This document shows, piece by piece, positions 1 to 9,141 of a stretch of 64,000 nt of DNA. Each line of letters begins with the position of its first letter. Within the stretch, counting starts at the first letter, position 1. Made by a program: the position numbers and the translations under genes. The stretch is from Pseudoalteromonas luteoviolacea NCIMB 1944. GTDB taxonomy: Bacteria > Pseudomonadota > Gammaproteobacteria > Enterobacterales > Alteromonadaceae. The notes beneath the pieces are model-generated. The model saw nothing but the letters and a program-made list of their open reading frames with translations, searched no databases and was not told where the DNA came from. The stretch lies in contig NZ_AUXS01000036.1 of NCBI RefSeq assembly GCF_001625565.1, positions 62,001 to 126,000 of the forward strand, given 5' to 3'.

Positions 1-336
1 GTAATAGATAGGATTGATGCGACGTCTAGTCTTGGAGCGGTAAGTGCGATTGATATGCAAATGACCGTCAACTTTGACCGAGGAACCGTAGAGCAAGGGG
101 CTCTGTCTTTTCAAGACTCGGGAGGACAGTGGTTCGCTGCGTTTAACGGGCTCATTAACTCGCAAGGGATGACTTTAGGCGTGAACTTTGCCTCGCATGG
201 TAATAATTTAGCAAACGGTACGATTCAAAGTCAGTTTACAGAAGGCCTTGATAAACTAACCGGCTCGTTTAACTTGCAAGAAATAGAAGACCCTAGCGTG
301 TTTGCACAGGGTGCTTTTATTTTGAGTCAGCCTTAG
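1..336 (+). CDS. C-terminal fragment of a secreted beta-rich protein (5' end outside window)
   Basis: The reading frame is open from the first base and ends with TAG at 334-336, so only the last 111 residues are visible and the start lies outside the window. The fragment alternates short hydrophobic strands with Gly/Asn turns and has the pattern FDRGTVEQGAL...SHGNNLANGTIQSQF...GSFNL, which resembles the C-terminal lipocalin/TbpB-like barrel found after FecR domains in Alteromonadales proteins. That resemblance is from memory, not a search. It ends 10 nt before the giant lipoprotein gene, with GGAG in the gap, so it is probably the upstream partner in the same operon. Function cannot be assigned from this piece. 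Confidence 0.6.
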   Translation, partial: VIDRIDATSSLGAVSAIDMQMTVNFDRGTVEQGALSFQDSGGQWFAAFNGLINSQGMTLGVNFASHGNNLANGTIQSQFTEGLDKLTGSFNLQEIEDPSVFAQGAFILSQP

Positions 337-346
337 GAGAGTTGCT

Positions 347-3300
347 ATGAACCTAAGAGCACTTATTCGAATATTAACGGCAGTATTGCTGACTATATTG
401 GTTAGCAGCTGTGGTGGTGGAAATGACAGCAAGCCACTTCAACAGAGTGGTAATAACAATACCGCTCAGCCAGATAACCAAGCCAACTCTGGGGTGCCAG
501 CTAATTATTCAAACGCCCCTGTGGTCATCGATTTTTCCTATCAACCACGATTTAGGCACGCCCGATTGCAAGAAACCCAAATTGTTGATGAATTGATGAT
601 CAATGGTACAGGAGACTTAACTCATCCCGAAGGCACTATAACAGAGCGGGGAAACATCACAGTTGCAGTAGGTAATATCGAAGATCCAGATGGTATTGGT
701 CGTGTTTTGTTAGGCTTTGGTGAAAATGCTGAGCAAGCGATAGTGCTCTGTGATGAAAATTGCGCATCTCCTTTTTCCTTCACCCAAACAGGGGTTAATC
801 CGTTTAACTTCGGCCAACAAAGAGGGAGTATTAATCTTCAAGTGTGGGTCGAAGACTTGAATGGGAATCTGAGCATAGTTGCGATTAAACAAGTTAATTG
901 GCAGCCAAGATCTATCGTGGTTGAGCCGATACAAAGGGGAGAGGACGGGACGGCTCAGGTAAGTTGGCAAGCTTTAGATAATGCACTGAGGTACAACGCC
1001 TATTTGTCAGAGACACCGATAGAAAATTTAAATGAAATCAGAACACTACCGGAAGGAAGTCGCTTTATAGCACTGTCAAATACCAGTCAGACCTTTACAG
1101 GTTTAGATCCTAAAAAACACTACTTTGCGCTTATCACAGGCATTGATGGCAGTGGTGAAAGTGCCTTTAGTGAATCAATTTTATTACCTGCTACAGAGTT
1201 AACTCCACCAATTGCCAACGATGATACCTTTTCAGGTCTACAATTTGAGTCTATTTTAGGTAATGTTTTAAGCAATGATAGAGACCTAGGTTTTGGTCCT
1301 TTGCAAGTTTCAACTAGTCTTGTCACTCCCCCTCAAAACGGTACTGTCAGCATGTCCGACAATGGGACGTTTACTTATGTCCCAACAAATAGTTTTTTTG
1401 GTACCGATAGCTTTGAATATCAAGTACAAAATGCTCAAGGAGCAACGGCACAGGCCACAGTAACTCTTGATATCGAGGCTGTTCAAATATCCATCCTGAC
1501 GCTTAACAATACGTATAAAGTCGAGAAAAATACCGAGTTATCAGTCGCCAATAGAGGGGTGTTGGTTAACGATATACATTTGGGTGAACAAGAGCTACTG
1601 GTGGATACTCAGCCCGAACGTGGTGTTAATAATGGCACGCTGGTGCTGAATTCAGATGGGACCTTTGTATATACGCCAAATGCTGAATTCGTTGGAGAAG
1701 ACTCATTTACGTACAACGTGCGAAGTAACGATGGTGAGGTTCAGACTGCGGAAGTAACCATTATTGTTGAAGAGGAAGTTACTAATCAGCCTCCTGTGGC
1801 TGTCAATGATCTATTTGAAACCAGCGAAGACTTTATTCTGTCAGTTGCGGCGCCTGGGGTGTTAGAGAATGACTCTGATGAGGTACTAAGCGGTATTTCA
1901 CTCGGTATTGAAAGTGCGACGAGTAACGGCACTCTGGAATTAACAGAAGAAGGTGGGTTTAGGTATATTCCAAATGCAAACTTTGCCGGGCAAGATGTCT
2001 TTATTTACAGTATTACTGATGAAGCGGGATTAAGTGCCAGCGCTCATGGCGTGATTACAGTTGTTGCAGTGAATGACCCTCCAATTGCAAATGATGACTC
2101 TGTAGAAGTAGCCCAAGGGCAAGCCGTATCAATAAGTGCCACTAGCAATGATGAAGATATCGATGGGCAATTAGATTTATCTACCCTCGAAATAATCATG
2201 CCACCTATGCATGGCTCCGTATCGATTAATTCTGGTACTGGGCAGTTTGTGTATCAAAGCAATGCGGACTTTAGAGGGGAAGATTATTTCATTTATGTTG
2301 TGAGTGACAACGAAGGCGCAAGATCAAACGAGGCATTAGTGAGAATTTTTGTCACAGGTGACAATGCCGCACCTGTTGCTGTGAATGACTCGGCAAGCAC
2401 ATCGCAGGGTTTTCAAGTAGATATTAACGTCTTGGCTAATGACTCTGACCCTGATGGTACGCTGGTATTTGACACTATAGAAATCACCACAGCGCCATCC
2501 CATGGTCAAGTGAGTAAAAATAGCAGCGATAACGTATTGATTTACATACCAGAGTCCGGCTTTTCTGGAACAGATTCATTCCAGTATCGGGTGCAAGACA
2601 ACGAAGGTGCTCTATCAAACATTGCTTCGGTTACTGTTACTGTGCAAGCGATAAATCAAAGTCCAATTGCAAATAATGATAGTGCGCAAGTCGAGATTGG
2701 TCGTTCGGTCGTCATAGAAGTATTAAACAATGATTCAGACCCAGATGGATCTATTGACTACAGTTCCCTGGAATTGGTCTCTAGCCCCAGTAAAGGCAAC
2801 GTGACGATAGTGTCAACGGGGAGTATTTTGTATGTTCATACCGGAACAGCGGTGGGTACGGATAGTTTTTCATATCAAGTGAGTGATAATGATGGCTTGC
2901 AATCTAATATCGCAATTGTGTCTATCACTATTGTGGAACCTGATACCACACCTGTTGCCGTTGCCGATGTTGCCACCCTAGATAAAAACACGTCTGTGAT
3001 GATCGATGTTTTGAGTAATGATGAAGCGAAAGGACAAACTTTAAATCTATCCACAATTGAGATTGTGAGTGCCGTTCAGCACGGTTCTACTTTTGTTGAT
3101 ACATCTACTGGCTATATCAGTTATATTCCAATCACAAACTTTGTTGGCACTGACAGTTTTACCTATCAAGTTCAAAATACACTAGGTGAAACATCGAATA
3201 CAGCAACTGTTACAATAATTGTAGCACCGAGAAACTACCCACCTACGGTTGTGCCTAATTCGGGGAGTATTGATACAAATGCTGTCAATGGTGATCTTGT

Positions 3301-6061
3301 GCTACAAGTTGCAGCGTCAGATCCTGATGGTGATGATATTAGTTATACCTTGACAGGAACCAATTCAAGTCTATTCTCAATTGCTCAAAATGGTAATGTA
3401 ACCGTTGCAAATGCGAGCCAGATAAGTAGCAACGGTGAAGCAGTCTATACATTGACAGTGGAAGTGTGTGACAACATTTCACCTCCTTTATGTACCAGTG
3501 CGTCTATTACTATCAACGTGAGTGTAGCGGTACAAACCTATGTTGCTAATAAACTCACTTCGTTTGGTACAGATGGCCAGCAGGTTGTGCGTTTAAGAGC
3601 CAGCATGGAGTACCATGAATACGGGCAAACACTGGTTTTATCTGATGGTAAGTTGTTGACTGTTGGCGGGGTAGGACAGTTTGAAGCAAGCATTAGCAGA
3701 AATATTCATCGCGCGGCAGTTAGTAGGCTAAATTCTGATGGATTCTTTGATAGGACGTTTGCAACAAATGGTGTATTCACAAGTCATTTCGGCATCGAAG
3801 TCGCCGGGCAGCCACAAAATATAGTGGCCAGCGCAGTTGCGATTGACAGTGAAAATAGAATCTATGTCGCAGGTTATGCCGATTTTGGTGCTACTCAAGA
3901 ACTCCTTATATTTAGACTCACGGCAGATGGCACGCATGATACCAGCTATGGCGCAGGCTCTGGTTATACACAATTGCCTTTAACATCCGGCGCGCGCGTT
4001 GAGCCAGTGGCAATTTTTGTTGATGATGCGCAGGTCGTTACTGTCGTTTCAAATGTGACAGTGAGCACTCAGACGACCATCATGGTTCGTCGTATTGGCA
4101 GTAACGGAGAGGTGAATGGATCATTGGATATAGCACCTAACTCATCCCAGTTTGCGAATGGGGCTGTTGGTTTAAGTGGCACCATTTTAGTGTATGGAGA
4201 AACAACATCTGAAGCGGGCAACAAAGATGTGTTAATGACACGCTTTAATGATTCTACGTTGAGTTTAGACACAGCGTTTGGCGCCTCGGGCACGTTGCAG
4301 CTAGACATAGCGTCCATGTCATTTGACGACCGCGTAAATGACGTTCTTCAACTTTCAGACAATAAACTCTTAGTTACTGGTGATACCTACTTACCTGGCG
4401 GGACAATAAAGTCGACATTTGTTATGCGACTAGCTAATGAAGGGACGCTCGACAGCACTTTCGATACCAACGGTTTTAAAGTATACGACTTAAATGAGTT
4501 GCCTTCTTCGTCGATTAGTGGACTTGACTTAAGTAGTTGGCATGCTTCCGGAAAAGGGCTGTTTGCGGATGAAACTCACTATTACATTGGTATTGGTAGA
4601 GGCCAGTCAACATCGTCCTATAGCGTCGCTCAAATATTTAGAACCTCTCATGTAGGTGTTGCTGATTCGGATTGGGTGCCTGATTTAGGCGGTCCTACAG
4701 TATTCAATTCCTTAGGGTTAAATCCTGGAGAGATGTTACGTACTGCACAAGGGCTTCTGATCCCCGGAGATAAGTACAATCTGATCGGGAATAACTTCTT
4801 CAGATCATACTGGTTTGGTGAGTTTACTTTAGCGGGGGCGCCCAATGCGACATTTGGAAGTAACGGCGCGGCAAACGTCACTGTTGGAGATGCAGATGAG
4901 CGCTTTGAGTTTGGCCTCTTATCTGTATTGCAAAGCGATAAGTTTTTCTTAGTTGGTGATGCAAAGACATCTCAAAATAACGATGTGCCCTATATTTACA
5001 AGCTGGATTCGACAGGTAAAGGTTCAGCAGATTTTGGTAATTTGGGAATATCACAAGTTTCTACGGGCATCAATGCGATTGCCACGGCATCTGCTCAAAC
5101 AATTGCTGGAAATGTCCTTATGGCCTTTAGTGGGGTAACCTCCAATACTGATGCATACATCGCTAGCTTTGCTGCTGGTAGCATTCAAGATATGAGCTTT
5201 GCAGGTGGTGTAAATCAAGGAATCGTGCAAATATCTGCAAGTACATACTCTGGGGAGTCTATTACAATCAAAAGGTTGTATGGGCTTGCTACAGGCGATT
5301 TCCTCGCATTTGCAAAAATCTATGATGGCTGTATAAATCAAAGCTATGGCTTTGTTTTCTCAAGCTTAGGTGTGTTAACTGGTAGTTTTCAATACCCAGT
5401 ACCAGGTACACCCGCCTGTAATACATCAGCAAGAAGCATTGATTTTGTTCATCCAGTATCGACATTTTTGGTAGGAATAGGCACGGATGAGCAAGTATTC
5501 CCAGAGCCGAGAGTGATCCTTGCTAAAGCAACAGTAACCGGAGCACTAGATCCAACCTTTGGCAACATGGGTGTTGCCGAATTGGATATCGGTTTGACGT
5601 CAGGTGAAACAATAGCGTTGCAAGGCTCCTTGGTTGACTCAGAAGGGCGGTTTGTCATCTTCGGTACTGCAGGAAGTAAAAACTTTGTGCTGAGAGTTAA
5701 TGCAAATGGCTCTATTGATAGTAATTTTGGTTCGGCTGGTGTAATGACGTTTGAACAGTTGGGCTCAACGGCTGTGAGTGTTAAGCAAGGTTGGGTTCAA
5801 AGCACTGGGGAGCTTGTGTTATTCCTTCAAGAAACTGGGGGGCTGAACGTATATATTGCGAGGGTTAAATTGGCAGATGACGCGGGGACATTTGATACGA
5901 CGTTTAACTCAGTGGGTTATCAAAACTTTGCTACCGCCATGACAGGGCAGCTTTCTTCTGCTATTAGTTTGAATAACGGCGATAACTTTGTACTTGTGTT
6001 ACAACAGGATGAACCGAAAGTCATAGTGTTGCAAGCTGGTAAAATCGAAATTGCTGATTAG
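347..6061 (+). CDS. Giant outer-membrane lipoprotein with cadherin-like and delta-60 repeats
   Basis: This 1904-residue protein starts with a type II signal peptide and lipobox LVSSC; the lipidated residue is Cys22. Gly rather than Asp follows it, so outer-membrane sorting is expected. A fibronectin-III-like domain lies at about 190-280. Seven tandem Big_9/cadherin-like domains follow, beginning near residues 287, 377, 480, 578, 674, 771 and 867; most open with PxAxxD and carry GTDSFxYxV cores. A cadherin-like segment with DPDGDD lies near 965-1060. From about 1065 to the end are delta-60-type repeats (DGKLL..GG, DSTFDTNG, GSIDSNFGSAG). A surface adhesion or sensing role is inferred. An MBL hydrolase and a CHASE2 cyclase follow on the same strand with small gaps, which hints at a link to signalling. 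Substrate or ligand is unknown. Confidence 0.88.
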   Translation: MNLRALIRILTAVLLTILVSSCGGGNDSKPLQQSGNNNTAQPDNQANSGVPANYSNAPVVIDFSYQPRFRHARLQETQIVDELMINGTGDLTHPEGTITERGNITVAVGNIEDPDGIGRVLLGFGENAEQAIVLCDENCASPFSFTQTGVNPFNFGQQRGSINLQVWVEDLNGNLSIVAIKQVNWQPRSIVVEPIQRGEDGTAQVSWQALDNALRYNAYLSETPIENLNEIRTLPEGSRFIALSNTSQTFTGLDPKKHYFALITGIDGSGESAFSESILLPATELTPPIANDDTFSGLQFESILGNVLSNDRDLGFGPLQVSTSLVTPPQNGTVSMSDNGTFTYVPTNSFFGTDSFEYQVQNAQGATAQATVTLDIEAVQISILTLNNTYKVEKNTELSVANRGVLVNDIHLGEQELLVDTQPERGVNNGTLVLNSDGTFVYTPNAEFVGEDSFTYNVRSNDGEVQTAEVTIIVEEEVTNQPPVAVNDLFETSEDFILSVAAPGVLENDSDEVLSGISLGIESATSNGTLELTEEGGFRYIPNANFAGQDVFIYSITDEAGLSASAHGVITVVAVNDPPIANDDSVEVAQGQAVSISATSNDEDIDGQLDLSTLEIIMPPMHGSVSINSGTGQFVYQSNADFRGEDYFIYVVSDNEGARSNEALVRIFVTGDNAAPVAVNDSASTSQGFQVDINVLANDSDPDGTLVFDTIEITTAPSHGQVSKNSSDNVLIYIPESGFSGTDSFQYRVQDNEGALSNIASVTVTVQAINQSPIANNDSAQVEIGRSVVIEVLNNDSDPDGSIDYSSLELVSSPSKGNVTIVSTGSILYVHTGTAVGTDSFSYQVSDNDGLQSNIAIVSITIVEPDTTPVAVADVATLDKNTSVMIDVLSNDEAKGQTLNLSTIEIVSAVQHGSTFVDTSTGYISYIPITNFVGTDSFTYQVQNTLGETSNTATVTIIVAPRNYPPTVVPNSGSIDTNAVNGDLVLQVAASDPDGDDISYTLTGTNSSLFSIAQNGNVTVANASQISSNGEAVYTLTVEVCDNISPPLCTSASITINVSVAVQTYVANKLTSFGTDGQQVVRLRASMEYHEYGQTLVLSDGKLLTVGGVGQFEASISRNIHRAAVSRLNSDGFFDRTFATNGVFTSHFGIEVAGQPQNIVASAVAIDSENRIYVAGYADFGATQELLIFRLTADGTHDTSYGAGSGYTQLPLTSGARVEPVAIFVDDAQVVTVVSNVTVSTQTTIMVRRIGSNGEVNGSLDIAPNSSQFANGAVGLSGTILVYGETTSEAGNKDVLMTRFNDSTLSLDTAFGASGTLQLDIASMSFDDRVNDVLQLSDNKLLVTGDTYLPGGTIKSTFVMRLANEGTLDSTFDTNGFKVYDLNELPSSSISGLDLSSWHASGKGLFADETHYYIGIGRGQSTSSYSVAQIFRTSHVGVADSDWVPDLGGPTVFNSLGLNPGEMLRTAQGLLIPGDKYNLIGNNFFRSYWFGEFTLAGAPNATFGSNGAANVTVGDADERFEFGLLSVLQSDKFFLVGDAKTSQNNDVPYIYKLDSTGKGSADFGNLGISQVSTGINAIATASAQTIAGNVLMAFSGVTSNTDAYIASFAAGSIQDMSFAGGVNQGIVQISASTYSGESITIKRLYGLATGDFLAFAKIYDGCINQSYGFVFSSLGVLTGSFQYPVPGTPACNTSARSIDFVHPVSTFLVGIGTDEQVFPEPRVILAKATVTGALDPTFGNMGVAELDIGLTSGETIALQGSLVDSEGRFVIFGTAGSKNFVLRVNANGSIDSNFGSAGVMTFEQLGSTAVSVKQGWVQSTGELVLFLQETGGLNVYIARVKLADDAGTFDTTFNSVGYQNFATAMTGQLSSAISLNNGDNFVLVLQQDEPKVIVLQAGKIEIAD

Positions 6062-6083
6062 CAGCTAGCGAGGTTTACATAGA

Positions 6084-6902
6084 ATGAAGTTAAAATTCTA
6101 CGGTGTGCGGGGCTCGATCCCCACACCGGGGCCGGATACTGTTAAATATGGTGGAAATACGGTTTGTGTGTCAGTGCAAAGTCTAGCTGACACACATATT
6201 ATATTGGACTCAGGTACTGGGATCCGGCTCCTAGGCGATGAGTTAATTAAAGATCCGAGAGAAATTTACATCTTGCTTAGTCACAATCACTGGGACCATA
6301 TTCAGGGTTTCCCATTTTTTGTGCCAGCTTATATGCCCAATCGCGATATCACCATTGTGCCTGGAGTAACTGAAGCTAATGCGCCTGATGCAATTTTACA
6401 GCAAATGGGAGGGAGCTATTTTCCTGTTCAAGCTGATGACCTACCCGCAAAAGTGCAAGTGAATAAGCAAGTCAATGATACTTGGTGGTACAAAGATATA
6501 TTAATTGAACGAAAAGCGATGAACCACCCCGGAGGTGGCAGTGCCTATCGCCTTACCGTCGACGGAATAAAAATAGTTTATGCCATTGATAATGAACTGT
6601 ATCCGCCCAATGATCCGGTGACCAGTTTTGAACAATGGATTGAGTTTGTAAAAGATGTCGATTATTTAATTCACGACGGGCAGTTCATTCCCAGTGATTA
6701 CCCTCTAAAAATGGGGTGGGGACATTCTCAAATCAAAGATGCGTTATCACTTGCAGTTCAAGGGCAAGTAAAAAACTTAGTGATAATCAGCCATGACCCA
6801 GCCAGAACTGATAGGGACCTTGATCAAATTGCCTTAGATATAAAGCAGCAAGGTTATGAGTTTAAAACAATTATTGCCAGAGAAGGGCTTGTAATTAAAT
6901 GA
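6084..6902 (+). CDS. Metallo-beta-lactamase-fold hydrolase
   Basis: The 272-residue protein has the MBL zinc motif HNHWDH (His67, His69, Asp71, His72), plus likely ligands His148 (NHPGG), Asp169 (AIDN), and C-terminal His214 (GHS) and His237 (SHDP). The N-terminal GVRGSIPTPG and KYGGNT are typical of the PhnP/RNase Z-like branch that includes phosphodiesterases. No signal peptide is visible, so it should be cytoplasmic. It overlaps the next gene, an adenylate cyclase, by 4 nt (ATGA), so the two are probably translationally coupled. A role in hydrolysing a cyclic nucleotide or other phosphodiester is inference from family and neighbour; the substrate is not shown by sequence. Confidence 0.88.
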   Translation: MKLKFYGVRGSIPTPGPDTVKYGGNTVCVSVQSLADTHIILDSGTGIRLLGDELIKDPREIYILLSHNHWDHIQGFPFFVPAYMPNRDITIVPGVTEANAPDAILQQMGGSYFPVQADDLPAKVQVNKQVNDTWWYKDILIERKAMNHPGGGSAYRLTVDGIKIVYAIDNELYPPNDPVTSFEQWIEFVKDVDYLIHDGQFIPSDYPLKMGWGHSQIKDALSLAVQGQVKNLVIISHDPARTDRDLDQIALDIKQQGYEFKTIIAREGLVIK

Positions 6903-9124
6903 GCCTAGCTAAACGCTTTAAGCTTTATCGGCTTCAGTGGGCTACCGGTTGCGTTATTACCTTTTCTTTTATTCTACTGCACTTATTTGCTTTGTCACCG
7001 GCTGCGCCTTATGGCCAAGTGATGAAGCGGTTCGAAGGGTTGGCCTACGACGTCAGGCTAAAAGAAACACTGCCATGGCAGCAGAGGTCGTTTTTACCCA
7101 TTATTATCGTGGATATCGATGAAAAAAGTTTGATAGAGGTTGGGCGCTTTCCTTGGAGTAGACACGTTATGGGAAAGTTGCAGGATCAGTTAGTAGCCGC
7201 TGGCGTATCTGTTGTTGCTTATGATGTGCTGTTTTCAGAACCTGAACTAAACCCCGCGATTCAGGTCGCGAAGCATTTGGGCAGCGATGAGTTAGACACA
7301 GTCGATATTTTGCGTTCAGTCGCACCAGATATTGATGCAGATATCGCATTTTCTAAAACTCTAGACGCAACAGATACAGTATTAGGCATGTTATTTGAGC
7401 ATCAGCAAGATATCTTGGTCGGCAAGTTACCTGAACCTATATTTGCAGGTGAAATAGCGCCAACGGAATTACCTATCCCTGATTTTGCGGGTCACGTCGC
7501 GAATGTCAAAGTGTTACAACAAAATAGCCCGGGTACAGGGTTTATCAACAGTGCACCAGACGGTGACGGTTTTGTACGATATTCGATGCTGATGATTAAG
7601 CATAAAGAGCATGCTTACCCAGCCCTAGCGTTAGAAGCTGCGCGACTATATACCTTAGCTGACAGTGTTGAAATCATCGCCAAACCTTTTGGTGATGGTC
7701 ACAGTGTGCAGGGGATTAAGCTAGGTACAACGCTTATTCCTACCGATGACTATGGGCGTGTTGCAATCCCATTTAGAGGTCCTGCTTTTAGTTTTCCCTA
7801 TATATCCGCAATAGATGTGATTAATGGAAAGGTAGACAAAGAGTTGTTTGATCAAGCAATCGTTTTTGTGGGTACATCAGCGGTAGGGCATGCAGATTTA
7901 AGGACAACTCCTGTCGGGGTGCAATACCCTGGTGTAGAAGTACATGCAAATGTATTGGAAGGGCTTGTTTTTCCGGAGTTATTGCCTTCAAGACCGGATT
8001 GGATAGATGGTGCGGTGGTGGTGTTATTGGTTTTTTTAGGTGTCGTCATGTCTTTAGTGCTCCCGCTATTGGGGGTATTGGGAATGACAATTTTGGCGAC
8101 TGTTATCACCGCTTGCTTCATTTTTTTTAGTTTTTACGCATGGGTCGTGTGGCGTTTAGACTTTCCGCAAATTGCGGTGCTTGGGCTAACAGTATCACAA
8201 ACGACTGTCCTTGGTAGTTTAGGGTTTGTGCGAGAGCATAAAGAGCGCGTACAAATTAAATCTATTTTCGATCAGTATGTACCGCCTGCACATATCGCTT
8301 CGATGCTAGAACAGCCCGATCAAGCATCAATGGAAGGCGAAAAGCGTGTAATGACGGTGTTGTTTGCCGACATTAGGGAGTTTACCAGCATCTCCGAGTC
8401 ACTTGATGCGGGACGATTAAAAGCGTATTTGAATCAATACTTTTCACCTATCACAAAAATTATTTTCGAGTACCAAGGAACCATTGATAAGTATGTCGGT
8501 GATATGGTGATGGCTTTTTGGAATGCTCCGCTATTGGTCGATGACCACCCCGAACTTGCTGTGAAATGTGCCATGCACATGCAGCGACAGGTAGACGATC
8601 TACAAGCACAAATGCTTGAGCAAGGCTTTCCTCCATTCGCTATTGGGATCGGATTAAATACTGGCGATATGAATGTTGGCGATATGGGTTCTGAATATCG
8701 AAGGGCGTACACGGTTTTGGGAGATGCGGTCAATTTGGGTTCACGCTTGGAAGGGCTGACCAAATTTTATGGTGTGGGTGTTTTGATCAGTGAAATGACT
8801 CACGAACTGTGCCCCAATATCATTTTTAGGCCGATTGATAAGGTAAAAGTAAAAGGAAAAAACTTGGCGGTGACAATTTTTGAGCCGATAGCACTAAAAT
8901 CAGAAATCACTGACGAGCAATTGGAAGAGCTTAAAGCACATGAATTAGCATGGCAGTTGTATTTATCGCAATCTTGGCAGGAAGCTTTGTCAGCTTTTAC
9001 TAAACTAATAGAGTTACAGCCGCAAAGAAAAATTTATCAACTTCTTTGCGAAAGAGTGCGAGATATGCAATTAAACCCTCCCGGTGAAAATTGGGATGGC
9101 AGCTATACGCATAAGTCGAAATAG
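6899..9124 (+). CDS. CHASE2-domain class III adenylate/guanylate cyclase
   Basis: The 741-residue membrane protein has an N-terminal transmembrane helix (about 13-33), a periplasmic CHASE2 domain (about 40-350), further membrane helices (about 365-440) and a cytoplasmic class III cyclase domain (about 480-640). Metal-binding Asp491 (FADIREF) and Asp535 (YVGDMVM) are present. Lys531 and Asp609 (VLGDAVN) fit the Lys/Asp pair that selects adenine, and the transition-state Asn and Arg are in VNLGSRLE. The catalytic set therefore looks complete and ATP is the more likely substrate. A TPR-like tail follows. CHASE2 is known as an extracellular sensor domain; its ligand is unknown. The gene lies between the MBL hydrolase (4-nt overlap) and the HD-GYP gene (17-nt gap). 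Confidence 0.93.
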   Translation: MSLAKRFKLYRLQWATGCVITFSFILLHLFALSPAAPYGQVMKRFEGLAYDVRLKETLPWQQRSFLPIIIVDIDEKSLIEVGRFPWSRHVMGKLQDQLVAAGVSVVAYDVLFSEPELNPAIQVAKHLGSDELDTVDILRSVAPDIDADIAFSKTLDATDTVLGMLFEHQQDILVGKLPEPIFAGEIAPTELPIPDFAGHVANVKVLQQNSPGTGFINSAPDGDGFVRYSMLMIKHKEHAYPALALEAARLYTLADSVEIIAKPFGDGHSVQGIKLGTTLIPTDDYGRVAIPFRGPAFSFPYISAIDVINGKVDKELFDQAIVFVGTSAVGHADLRTTPVGVQYPGVEVHANVLEGLVFPELLPSRPDWIDGAVVVLLVFLGVVMSLVLPLLGVLGMTILATVITACFIFFSFYAWVVWRLDFPQIAVLGLTVSQTTVLGSLGFVREHKERVQIKSIFDQYVPPAHIASMLEQPDQASMEGEKRVMTVLFADIREFTSISESLDAGRLKAYLNQYFSPITKIIFEYQGTIDKYVGDMVMAFWNAPLLVDDHPELAVKCAMHMQRQVDDLQAQMLEQGFPPFAIGIGLNTGDMNVGDMGSEYRRAYTVLGDAVNLGSRLEGLTKFYGVGVLISEMTHELCPNIIFRPIDKVKVKGKNLAVTIFEPIALKSEITDEQLEELKAHELAWQLYLSQSWQEALSAFTKLIELQPQRKIYQLLCERVRDMQLNPPGENWDGSYTHKSK

Positions 9125-9141
9125 TAAAGGTGTAATGGGCC

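Noticed and set aside
1200..3230. Spaced repeats about 290 bp apart that might be read as a repeat array
   Set aside because: They are diverged copies of cadherin-like protein domains in one open frame, not CRISPR repeats or mobile DNA.
8434..8763. 109-residue open frame on the minus strand
   Set aside because: It lies wholly inside the adenylate cyclase domain, whose catalytic motifs are on the plus strand. The antisense frame is low-complexity and has no ribosome site.
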